A stretch of DNA of 13,796 nucleotides from positions 1 through 13,796 of the forward strand of contig JAEZCS010000073.1 in the NCBI GenBank assembly GCA_023433445.1, written 5' to 3'. Under the pieces are notes generated by a model. It made no database searches and had not been told where the DNA came from. It saw nothing but the letters and a program-made list of their open reading frames with translations. Position numbers and translations under genes: made by a program. The DNA is from Pseudomonadota bacterium. GTDB lineage: Bacteria > Pseudomonadota > Alphaproteobacteria > Sphingomonadales > Sphingomonadaceae. Below are positions 1-6,009 of the stretch, in pieces; the stretch's first letter is position 1, and the number at the start of each line of letters is the position of its first letter.

Positions 1-572
1 TTCACCTGACGCAGCCAGGCACTTATCGCGTCGCCAGCGTCTCAACAGGCATCATGGGCAGCTACACCCTCAACGGCGAAGTAAAGCGCCTGCCCCGTGG
101 CACGACCAAGGACAAGCTCACGGCGGCGATCCCGGCGGGAGCTACCAACGTCCAGACAGTCGAGACTTCCAACCGCAACGAGATTTTCCTCACGCTCGGG
201 GCGCCTACCACTACGATATTTAAGCCTACCGGCGTCGGCATCGAATTGGTACCCGTTACCCATCCGAACGATTTGGTGTCAGGCGAGGCAGCAACCTTCC
301 AGTTCCTGGTCGACGGAAATCCCGCAACGGACCTCAAGGTGACTGTGATCCCCGGCGGCATCCGATATCGTGACACACTGGGCCAACAGGATCTTGTCAC
401 CGACAAGGACGGAAAAGTTACGATCAACTGGCCACAACCCGGCATGTATTGGCTGAATGCCTCCGCGGGCGGGAATCGCCAAGGCGGCGAAGACGCGCAG
501 GCGGCATCGCCCGTCACTCCTGCGCCACGCCGCGCCTCCTATGTCACCACCTTGGAAGTGCTGGCCCCCTGA
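1..572 (+). CDS. DUF4198 domain-containing protein, C-terminal part (5' end outside window)
   Basis: The reading frame is open from base 3 to the TGA at 570-572 and gives 189 residues with no start in the visible part that looks like a true N-terminus; translation begins HLTQPGTYRVAS, already inside a beta-rich domain. The visible part has two beta-sandwich-like halves: a segment with GIELVPVTHPNDLVSGE near its centre and a carboxypeptidase-regulatory-like fold with the pattern TDKDGKVTINWPQPGMYWL towards the end. That combination is typical of DUF4198 proteins, which are exported and often sit beside TonB receptors or metal-uptake genes. From knowledge of such loci, DUF4198, PepSY/DUF2271 and ApbE genes often travel together, which fits the apbE gene directly downstream. 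The biochemical role is not established; a metal-binding periplasmic role is inference. The upstream signal peptide cannot be seen. Confidence 0.8.
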   Translation, partial: HLTQPGTYRVASVSTGIMGSYTLNGEVKRLPRGTTKDKLTAAIPAGATNVQTVETSNRNEIFLTLGAPTTTIFKPTGVGIELVPVTHPNDLVSGEAATFQFLVDGNPATDLKVTVIPGGIRYRDTLGQQDLVTDKDGKVTINWPQPGMYWLNASAGGNRQGGEDAQAASPVTPAPRRASYVTTLEVLAP

Positions 573-670
573 CCGGCATTCGCGTCGCCATCCCTCACAT
601 ACCGCCTCCGCAGCCCCCTTCGGCTCAGCGAAGCGGGACGGGACATATTACAGAGCTTTCCGGGTCGACC

Positions 671-1543
671 ATGGGCACAAGCTGGTCGGCCCGGATCGTC
701 GACGCTCCACCGTGCTGTCTCGATGCGATTGAAGGCGTGTTCGCGCGCGTCATAGCGCAGATGAGCAATTGGCAAGCAGAGTCCGACATCAACCGCTTCA
801 ACACCCTGCCGATCGGAACTTGGGTGGAGCTGCCGTTAGACATGATGACGGTCCTGAAGGCGGGGTTGACCATGGCGCGCCTGTCTGGCGGCGCATTCGA
901 TCCGGCAATAGGCCAGATGGTTGAACGGTGGGGGTTCGGACCACTGGGCGTGACAGGCCCTGAAATGATGCCCGCTCATCCCGCACCGTGGACTTTGATA
1001 GAGACAGCGGATCAAAGCGCTCGGCGGCTTGCTGACGTGAGTCTGGACTTCTCTGGCATAGCCAAGGGTTTTGCGGTCGACGCTGTTGCGGAAGCTCTCC
1101 ACGATCTGGGCGCGCGCCATTTTCTGATCGAGATCGGAGGGGAATTGCGCGGTGAAGGGAGTAGGCCCGATCACCAGCCTTGGTGGGTTGATGTGGAGAC
1201 GCCGCCGCGTCTTTCGGTGCCTACCCTGCGCATTGCCCTGTGCGGCCTCTCTGTAGCCACGTCAGGCGACTATATACGTTGCCGCACAGAGAGCGGGACC
1301 CAGCTATCCCACAGCATCGACCCGTCGACTGGCAGACCCATCGCCAATAATGTCGCGTCTGTCACGGTCCTGCATGAAAGCGCCATGCTGGCCGACGCTT
1401 GGGCAACTGCGATCACGATCCTGGGGCATGAACGCGGTATGGCATTGGCGATGCGTCATGATGTCGCCGCCCGCCTCATTCTCCGCGTCGGGGACGGCGC
1501 CATGGAGTATATGACGCCTGCCCTAGCTTCGATGCTTGACTAG
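671..1543 (+). CDS. apbE: FAD:protein FMN transferase (ApbE family)
   Basis: Transfers FMN from FAD to Ser/Thr of partner flavoproteins, a Mg-dependent reaction usually outside the cytoplasm. Family landmarks in order: MGTSWSARI at the N-terminus, MSNWQAESDINRFN, GGAFDPAIGQMVERWGFG, DFSGIAKGFAVDAVAEAL, FLIEIGGELRGEG, ATSGDYIR, SIDPSTGRPI and ADAWATAITILG, the last carrying the Asp/Thr metal-binding region. From ATG 671 the protein has 290 residues, close to the family core. The start is uncertain: the frame stays open upstream and contains HITELSGSTMGTSW, where the residues before MGT also look conserved, but there is no ATG, GTG or TTG between 449 and 671. A CTG at 569-571 overlaps the TGA of the preceding gene as CTGA and could be a coupled start. 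No convincing signal peptide or lipobox is visible with either start. It probably forms an operon with the DUF4198 gene; its target flavoprotein is not in the window. Confidence 0.9.
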   Translation: MGTSWSARIVDAPPCCLDAIEGVFARVIAQMSNWQAESDINRFNTLPIGTWVELPLDMMTVLKAGLTMARLSGGAFDPAIGQMVERWGFGPLGVTGPEMMPAHPAPWTLIETADQSARRLADVSLDFSGIAKGFAVDAVAEALHDLGARHFLIEIGGELRGEGSRPDHQPWWVDVETPPRLSVPTLRIALCGLSVATSGDYIRCRTESGTQLSHSIDPSTGRPIANNVASVTVLHESAMLADAWATAITILGHERGMALAMRHDVAARLILRVGDGAMEYMTPALASMLD

Positions 1544-1553
1544 CCAAGCCGCT

Positions 1554-2237
1554 TCAGGCGTCCGCCCATCGCCGCAGTAGATTGTGATAGACGCCCGTCA
1601 ACCGAATGACCTGGGCGTTGTCATGGCCAAGATCGATGGCCAGAGCCTGTATGCTGCTGTCCAGGTCAAACATCGTCTGACGCGCGGCATCGTCCCGAAT
1701 CATTGATTGGATCCAGAAAAAGCTGGCGGTTCGCCGCCCGCGGGTGACCGGCTCCACGCGGTGAAGCGACGACGAAGGGTATAAAACTGCATGCCCTTCC
1801 GGCAACTTCACCCGCTGCACGCCGAAATTCGTCTCGACGGTCAATTCGCCACCATCGTAGCTTTGCGGGTCTTCCAGGAAGACCGTAATTGATAGGTCCG
1901 ATCTTACCCTGAAGCCAGTACCCGCCTGCACCCGAACAGCATTATCGACATGAACGCCAAATGCCTGCCCGCCTTCATAGCTGTTGAACAATGGTGGGAA
2001 GATCTTGAGCGGCAATGCGGCGGCGATGAACAAGGGCGAGCGACCCAATGCTTCCAAGATGACCTGTCCCGCCTGTTGAGCTTCAGGAGCGTCTTCCGGC
2101 AATTGCATGTTGCGCTTGGCCAACGCCGACTGGTGACCAGACGTCACATTACCATCGATCCATTGCGCGCCCCTAATCAGCGAGCGGATGCGCTCCACTG
2201 TAGCAGCATCGAGCAGGTCAGGAATAACGGTTAGCAT
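1554..2237 (-). CDS. piuC: Fe2+/2-oxoglutarate-dependent hydroxylase, PiuC/YbiX (PKHD) type
   Basis: A 227-residue member of the PKHD-type hydroxylases that are found next to Fiu/PiuA-type siderophore receptors. The iron-binding facial triad is visible as H96 and D98 in FGVHVDNAVR and H159 in SSSLHRVEPVTRGRR, with R169 the likely 2-oxoglutarate carboxylate ligand. Other conserved pieces are the N-terminal WIDGNVTSGHQS and AKRNMQLPE, FNSYEGGQAF, and SYDGGELTVE just before the beta-barrel end. Length matches the family (about 225). The substrate is not firmly known; a role in iron-siderophore handling is inferred from its recurrent neighbours. It lies 30 bases after tonB on the same strand, so co-transcription is likely. 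The upstream Shine-Dalgarno sequence is weak (AGAG about 10 bases before ATG). Its stop faces the apbE stop with only 10 bases between. Confidence 0.93.
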   Translation of the reverse strand: MLTVIPDLLDAATVERIRSLIRGAQWIDGNVTSGHQSALAKRNMQLPEDAPEAQQAGQVILEALGRSPLFIAAALPLKIFPPLFNSYEGGQAFGVHVDNAVRVQAGTGFRVRSDLSITVFLEDPQSYDGGELTVETNFGVQRVKLPEGHAVLYPSSSLHRVEPVTRGRRTASFFWIQSMIRDDAARQTMFDLDSSIQALAIDLGHDNAQVIRLTGVYHNLLRRWADA

Positions 2238-2267
2238 GTCGAATAACTCTATTGAACAGCTGGGCGG

Positions 2268-3041
2268 TCACGCGCCTTCGGTATGCAGGACAAAGGGGAT
2301 CTCCACCACGCCCTTTACTTTCACCGGCTGGCCATCGCGCATTGTCGGCTTCCAGCGCCAGTTTCGAACAGCATCGCGCGCTGCCGCATCCAATCGTGAA
2401 AAGCCGCTGCTCTGGGCGATCGCCAGGCTCTCTACCGAGCCGTCGAAACCCAAGATCAAAGCCAACAGCACCGTCCCCTGTTCGTGCTTGCGGCGGCTTT
2501 CGATCGGATAGCGAGGCGGCTTGCCAGACACCAACTGTGTCGCGAGATCGCCCGCTTGCACCGTAGTAGGCGCTGCGGGAGCCGGGGCCGCGACGCTGGC
2601 CGGTGCTGAGCTGATAACTGGCAATGCAGGAGCTCTGACGGGCGTCGGCTCAGGCGTCGTGGCAATCGGCACCGGAGGCGCTGGCACGTGTACCAGAGGG
2701 GGGAGCGCAACGACTCGCGGTGCTGCCGGCGGTGGGGGAGGATTGCGACCTGCTGGCGGCGAGGGCGGAGGCGGGGGCATCAGGTTCACGACGGACAGAC
2801 GAGTTTCCCGCACGCGCTGGGCATGCTGCCGCGCCTGCATCAGAGCGAGGATCAAAATGCCATGCACAAGAATGATGAGCAGGACGGCAGGAACATTGAT
2901 CGGCCGCCGTTCTTCATAGCGAGCCCCCCCAGTCGCGATAATCTCAGGAAGTCTGGCGCGTGAGAGAAGTTGGAGCTCATCCGTCGAGGAAGCAGTAGAT
3001 GCGACATCGTCTGCAATGAACCGTTCGGCCGCATCAAGCAT
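2268..3041 (-). CDS. tonB: TonB-family energy transducer with cytoplasmic N-terminal extension
   Basis: Couples the proton motive force (through ExbB/ExbD, not in this window) to outer-membrane receptors. With the start chosen here it has 257 residues: a roughly 48-residue polar N-terminal tail, one membrane segment (about 49-70, VPAVLLIILVHGILILAL) with the histidine typical of TonB anchors at H60, a Pro/Ala-rich periplasmic spacer (about 89-160) with PPPPP runs, and a TonB C-terminal domain (about 170-255) showing PPRYPIESRRKHEQGTV, SSGFSRLDAAARDAV, NWRWKP and DGQPVKVKG. I chose ATG 3039-3041 because AGGGGA lies six bases before it; ATG 3045-3047 abuts that sequence and ATG 3090-3092 has none. 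A promoter inferred at 3080-3108 would also start transcription downstream of 3092. The N-terminal tail is longer than in classical TonB. It follows the receptor gene on the same strand and is presumably dedicated to it. Confidence 0.92.
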   Translation of the reverse strand: MLDAAERFIADDVASTASSTDELQLLSRARLPEIIATGGARYEERRPINVPAVLLIILVHGILILALMQARQHAQRVRETRLSVVNLMPPPPPSPPAGRNPPPPPAAPRVVALPPLVHVPAPPVPIATTPEPTPVRAPALPVISSAPASVAAPAPAAPTTVQAGDLATQLVSGKPPRYPIESRRKHEQGTVLLALILGFDGSVESLAIAQSSGFSRLDAAARDAVRNWRWKPTMRDGQPVKVKGVVEIPFVLHTEGA

Positions 3042-3079
3042 GCCCATTCCCCTGTTGCGGCTAATGCCTTCGAATAAAG

Positions 3080-3108
3080 CACATAGCGCCATCTATAATG
3101 CGAATCAA
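3080..3108 (-). promoter_or_regulatory. Candidate sigma-70-type promoter of tonB-piuC
   Basis: On the minus strand TTGATT (3108-3103) and TATGTG (3085-3080) are 17 bases apart, a reasonable -35 with a weak -10. Transcription would begin near 3073, leaving about 30 bases before the preferred tonB start. The -35 lies inside the palindrome at 3099-3113, the position expected for a repressor site. The -10 matches only about half the consensus, so this is tentative. Confidence 0.35.
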
Positions 3109-3113
3109 TCGCA
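3099..3113. promoter_or_regulatory. Fur-like operator upstream of tonB-piuC
   Basis: The sequence TGCGAATCAATCGCA is a 7-1-7 inverted repeat with one mismatched pair out of seven; including flanks, ATGCGA and TCGCAT are perfect six-base arms. It has the same TGCGAA half-site as the two palindromes upstream of the siderophore receptor in this window. Alphaproteobacterial Fur sites are known to be such imperfect palindromes. Iron-dependent repression of tonB-piuC is inferred from the sequence and gene context; IscR-, Irr- or RirA-type regulators are less likely from the shape but not excluded. Confidence 0.6.
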
Positions 3114-3133
3114 TCTTCATTTCCTTGAAGGCA

Positions 3134-3175
3134 GGCGGGTGGCGACCCGAGGAGAGGAGTGCATCGCCACCCGCC
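3134..3175. repeat. Perfect 12-bp inverted repeat between receptor and tonB
   Basis: GGCGGGTGGCGA (3134-3145) pairs perfectly with TCGCCACCCGCC (3164-3175) around an 18-base loop. In minus-strand RNA leaving the receptor gene it would form a very stable stem about 45 bases after the stop codon. It is not followed by a U-run on that strand, so it is not a textbook intrinsic terminator. It could be a mRNA 3' end stabiliser, part of a compound terminator with the next hairpin, or an element dampening read-through into tonB. Confidence 0.5.
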
Positions 3176-3179
3176 CTTT

Positions 3180-3206
3180 CCCCCGGCGAGGGACAAGCGC
3201 CGGGGG
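3180..3206 (-). terminator. GC-rich hairpin after the receptor stop, possible terminator
   Basis: CCCCCGGCG (3180-3188) and CGCCGGGGG (3198-3206) form a 9-bp perfect stem with a 9-base loop, beginning 12 bases beyond the stop codon of the receptor gene. The position fits a terminator or 3' stabilising stem. On the minus strand it is followed by AAAGGG rather than a T-run; the T-rich side (ATTTTC) is on the plus strand, where no gene reads towards it. The terminator function is therefore uncertain, but the hairpin itself is clear. Confidence 0.4.
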
Positions 3207-3218
3207 ATTTTCGAAGAG

Positions 3219-5651
3219 TTAAAAAGTGTAGTTCAGGCTGAACACCGCCGAGCGGGTCGGAGCGGGCTGCGCCCAGCTGCTATTCACATTGTTGCGCACC
3301 GTGGTCACATATTTTTCATTGGTGAAATTCTGGACGTTCAGCTGCGCCTTGAGATTTTCAGTAATGGGATAGTTCGCCATGAACCGGTGAATGGTGTAGC
3401 TCGGCACATAGTAGCTGACATAGGTACCAGCCGCGAGTTGCGCGAGCGTAGGCTGGTTCAGCAAGAACTTGCCCTGGTAAGTGATGCCGTAGCCAAGCTC
3501 CAGGCCGAAGTCGAAGCGATAGGTTGTAAACAGGCTTCCGGAATGCTTGGGCGTATTGGCAAGAGCGCTTCCACGGGCAGGATCGAGGAAATCTGGACTA
3601 TTTGGACAATTGCCGGCAGTCACACTGGTAGACCCTGGGTTATCGAGACAATAGTTCGACACACCCTGCCTGATCTTGCTTTTCAGGTACATATAGTTGG
3701 CGGAAATTGTCCAGTTTCTGGTAATGTTACCAGAAGCTCCCAACGAAATGCCCTCAACCCGCTGATTGCCGTCGGTCGCCTGATCCGGCAGTAAAGGGTC
3801 GCCAGAAAGCACTTTGATCTGGTTGCGGTCATTTCGGAATGCCGCTGCAGTCAGCAGAAGCTTGGCATCGAACAGGTCAGCTTTGGCACCAATCTCATAG
3901 TTCTTGGTGGTCTCAGGCTTTACGTTACAGCTTCCCCCACCCGTACCAGTGTCAAGGGCGCAAGACCCATCGACCGAAGCCTTGGACGGCAGCTTGGAAT
4001 TGCCATAAGCGACATAAAGGCTGGTGTTGGGTGTCGGTTTGACCACCAGACCGGCACGGTAAGAGAACAGATTGTCATCAACCCTGGCCGGAGCAGTGAC
4101 GCCCGTCGGATTGCCCAGTGCGGCTGAGCCAGCCGCATTATCGAAGCTGACCGTCCTGCTGGTTCCCTTTACCTTTTCGTAGCGGAGGCCACCGTTAAAC
4201 TCGAGCCAATCGGTGAATTTCATCGCATCGAACAAATAGGCGGCGTAGCTGGTTTGCTCTCCCAATGTCCGCGTCGCGCGGATAAAATTGAACGGGCCGA
4301 CATAGTTGTTGCTGCCATAGACAAAGCCTGCAGGCCCCTGCACCACTTCGCCCGGATTGGATATGCTCACCAGCGGGTAGGCGGTTGCGAACGGGTTTGT
4401 CCCATCCGCTGCGCGTAGGCTGTTGCCCGCGAGTTGATTATATCTTTCCCAAAGCGCTGAGCCACCGAGAACCAGCGTATGCTCTATCCCACCTGTCGCG
4501 AAATCTGCGCTGAGGTCGATTTGATTATAGGCCGTTTCGTTGTTGATAAAGCGCGTGTTGCCACGCCCGTTGCCACGGTTAGGCATGAAGAAGCCAGGCG
4601 CTACCGCATCCGCACAAGCCGATCCATCTGGCTGGACACCCGACGACAGGCAGAAGTCCCCAGTCGGCTGACTCGTGATCGTATCCTGATGGATTTTCTC
4701 ATAACGGGTCAGATTCCGTAATTTCAGGCTATCATTAAAGGCGTGACTGAAAATTGCTTGCAAAGATTTGGTCGTACTATCCTGCTTGTCGACATTGGCG
4801 AAGCCATAGTAACCGGACCGATCAAACTCATCCAGAATGCCGCCCTGAGCAGGATAATGGCGAATGCCATATTGAGGCATTGCCTCGTCGTCGAGATATT
4901 CGCCCTGCAATGTGAGGCTGGTAGGGCCATCAATACCAATGGTGATAGCCGGAGCGACACCCCACCGCTTGTAATACTCGACATCGCGACCAGGAACATC
5001 ATTCTCATGATAGACGGCATTGATGCGAACAGCGATCAGGTCGTTAAGACGCTTGTTAGCATCCACAGTCGCCCGGTAGTAATTATCGGTGCCTATTCCA
5101 GCGCTCAAGATGATACGATCATCCGACAGAGGGCGCTTAGTGACTAAGTTTATGGTGCCAGCCACGGAACCGCCACCGTTCATAACGGAGTTGGCGCCGT
5201 TAGTAACTTCGACCTGTTCGATGTTATAAACTTCATTGCGGTTGAGAAAGGCGCCCGAACGCACTCCGTCTACCGTCACATCATTTTTGGCGTCTTGACC
5301 ACGCAGAATGATGCGATCGCCATAACCAAAGCCGCCTTCGCCCGCGCCGAAGGTGATGCCTGGGACTGTGGACAGGACGTCGCGCAGCGTCAGAAGATTT
5401 TGCTGCTGGATCGTTTCTTTGTTGATCACCGTGATTGTCTGCGGCGTGTCCAGCAGGGGACGAACATATTTTGGAGACTCTGCCCGTTCGACCTTGACCT
5501 CCGATACGTCGATCGCCGTGTCCTCCACTGTCATCCCACCAAGCTTTGCGGTGGGGGCACCATCCTGCGCGTGCGAGGTCGACGCGAAGGCGATCACGCT
5601 GACGCAACCTAGTGCCAAAAATGACGGTATCGACTTGGAACTGATGGACAT
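3219..5651 (-). CDS. TonB-dependent siderophore receptor (Fiu/PiuA-like, probably catecholate)
   Basis: An 810-residue outer-membrane ferric-siderophore receptor. Residues 1-28 are a Sec signal peptide ending STSHA before QDG. A TonB box is plausible within TAIDVSEV (about 45-52). The plug domain (about 63-174) shows LLDTPQTITVINKETI, LRDVLSTVPGITFGAGEG, RIILRGQDAKNDVTVDGVR, VEVTNGANSVMNGGGSVAGT and INLVTKRP. The rest is a 22-strand barrel with aromatic girdles, an ELGYGITYQGKF-type strand, NVQNFTNEKYVT and the C-terminal VFSLNYTF ending in Phe, as needed for BAM recognition. Cysteines in the extracellular loops (for example around DFCLSSGVQPDGSACAD) could form disulfides. A PiuC-type hydroxylase and a TonB gene follow on the same strand, a combination known for Fiu/PiuA receptors, hence the catecholate suggestion; the real ligand is not shown by sequence. 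A GAAGGGGG ribosome site lies about 10 bases before ATG. Two Fur-like boxes lie upstream. Confidence 0.95.
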   Translation of the reverse strand: MSISSKSIPSFLALGCVSVIAFASTSHAQDGAPTAKLGGMTVEDTAIDVSEVKVERAESPKYVRPLLDTPQTITVINKETIQQQNLLTLRDVLSTVPGITFGAGEGGFGYGDRIILRGQDAKNDVTVDGVRSGAFLNRNEVYNIEQVEVTNGANSVMNGGGSVAGTINLVTKRPLSDDRIILSAGIGTDNYYRATVDANKRLNDLIAVRINAVYHENDVPGRDVEYYKRWGVAPAITIGIDGPTSLTLQGEYLDDEAMPQYGIRHYPAQGGILDEFDRSGYYGFANVDKQDSTTKSLQAIFSHAFNDSLKLRNLTRYEKIHQDTITSQPTGDFCLSSGVQPDGSACADAVAPGFFMPNRGNGRGNTRFINNETAYNQIDLSADFATGGIEHTLVLGGSALWERYNQLAGNSLRAADGTNPFATAYPLVSISNPGEVVQGPAGFVYGSNNYVGPFNFIRATRTLGEQTSYAAYLFDAMKFTDWLEFNGGLRYEKVKGTSRTVSFDNAAGSAALGNPTGVTAPARVDDNLFSYRAGLVVKPTPNTSLYVAYGNSKLPSKASVDGSCALDTGTGGGSCNVKPETTKNYEIGAKADLFDAKLLLTAAAFRNDRNQIKVLSGDPLLPDQATDGNQRVEGISLGASGNITRNWTISANYMYLKSKIRQGVSNYCLDNPGSTSVTAGNCPNSPDFLDPARGSALANTPKHSGSLFTTYRFDFGLELGYGITYQGKFLLNQPTLAQLAAGTYVSYYVPSYTIHRFMANYPITENLKAQLNVQNFTNEKYVTTVRNNVNSSWAQPAPTRSAVFSLNYTF

Positions 5652-5691
5652 CGAACAGAAACCCCCTTCTTCGTTACTTTGCTGAGGAGGC

Positions 5692-5719
5692 AGCTATTGC
5701 GAACTGTTCGCAGAGTCAA
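5692..5719 (-). promoter_or_regulatory. Sigma-70-type promoter of the siderophore receptor
   Basis: On the minus strand TTGACT (5719-5714, five of six to the -35 consensus) is followed after a 16-base spacer by ATAGCT (5697-5692) as a weaker -10. The spacer is filled almost exactly by the palindrome at 5698-5712. Transcription would start near 5685, giving a leader of about 33 bases that contains the ribosome site. The -35 lies just outside the stop codon of the upstream ribbon-helix-helix gene. Confidence 0.5.
5698..5712. promoter_or_regulatory. Fur-like operator 1, perfect palindrome in promoter spacer
   Basis: TGCGAACTGTTCGCA is a perfect 7-1-7 inverted repeat located between the proposed -35 and -10 elements of the receptor promoter. 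The 7-1-7 layout is the accepted core of Fur sites, and the half-site TGCGAA recurs at 5726 and at the tonB promoter. A repressor bound here would block RNA polymerase directly. Assignment to Fur is inference from the iron-uptake genes downstream. Confidence 0.65.
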
Positions 5720-5721
5720 TG

Positions 5722-6009
5722 CTATTGCGAATAATTATTATCTTCTGGGCGAACGAAGAGCCAGCATCTGATAGCGCTTGCTAAATTGGGAGGGTCTGGC
5801 GCCGCCAGACGGGCTACGTCGACCTGCGCGATAAGCGCGTTAATGGGCAACCCTTCGCGCGCAGCGCGGGAACGAAGAGCCTGCCAAAATATAGGTTCCA
5901 AGCTGATCGCAGTCTGATGTCCTGCAATCGTCACGCTGCGCTTGACGGGGCGCGCGAACGGCGTGTCCGCAGAACCCGCCGCTCCGTCCGTTTCATCGCT
6001 TTGCGCCAT
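5722..6009 (-). CDS. Ribbon-helix-helix domain protein (RHH_4 type)
   Basis: A 95-residue protein whose central part, KRSVTIAGHQTAISLEPIFW followed by QALRSRAAREGLPINALIAQVD and NLASAIRCWLF, matches the RHH_4 family, in which the GH-T-SLE-FW-L signature and a late NL-SA-R are conserved. RHH folds usually bind DNA as dimers, but members of this small alphaproteobacterial family have no well-defined target. The first 20 residues are acidic and probably disordered. ATG 6009-6007 shares one base with the phaB stop (TGATG), so translation is probably coupled to phaB. The frame is open far upstream inside phaB, but only this start gives a family-like protein. Its C-terminal codons for DNNYSQ coincide with Fur-like operator 2. 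Confidence 0.88.
   Translation of the reverse strand: MAQSDETDGAAGSADTPFARPVKRSVTIAGHQTAISLEPIFWQALRSRAAREGLPINALIAQVDVARLAAPDPPNLASAIRCWLFVRPEDNNYSQ
5726..5740. promoter_or_regulatory. Fur-like operator 2, AT-rich, inside the end of the upstream gene
   Basis: TGCGAATAATTATTA on the plus strand; read on the minus strand with flanks it is GATAATAATTATTCGCA, whose first half GATAAT equals the classical Fur half-site. It shares the 11-base direct repeat GCTATTGCGAA (5721-5731) with operator 1 (5693-5703), offset by 28 bases. It lies just upstream of the -35 and within the last codons of the ribbon-helix-helix gene. Tandem sites of this kind commonly allow cooperative repressor binding. Confidence 0.5.

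Noticed and set aside
1..572. Calling the DUF4198 fragment a nickel or cobalt uptake component (NikK/CbtJ type)
   Set aside because: No transporter gene is visible beside it and the N-terminal half is missing, so the specific role is not supported.
449..670. apbE start at ATG 449
   Set aside because: The first 40 codons are an Arg-rich alternative reading of the DUF4198 gene and do not resemble an ApbE N-terminus or signal peptide.
1534..1549. GCTTG/CAAGC hairpin at the apbE stop as a terminator
   Set aside because: Only five base pairs, with no T-run on either strand; the convergent ends leave no evident terminator.
2521..2919. Open frame on the plus strand with a Gly-rich product opposite tonB
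   Set aside because: It is the complement of the Pro-rich TonB spacer; low complexity, no ribosome site, and TonB domains on the other strand are clear.
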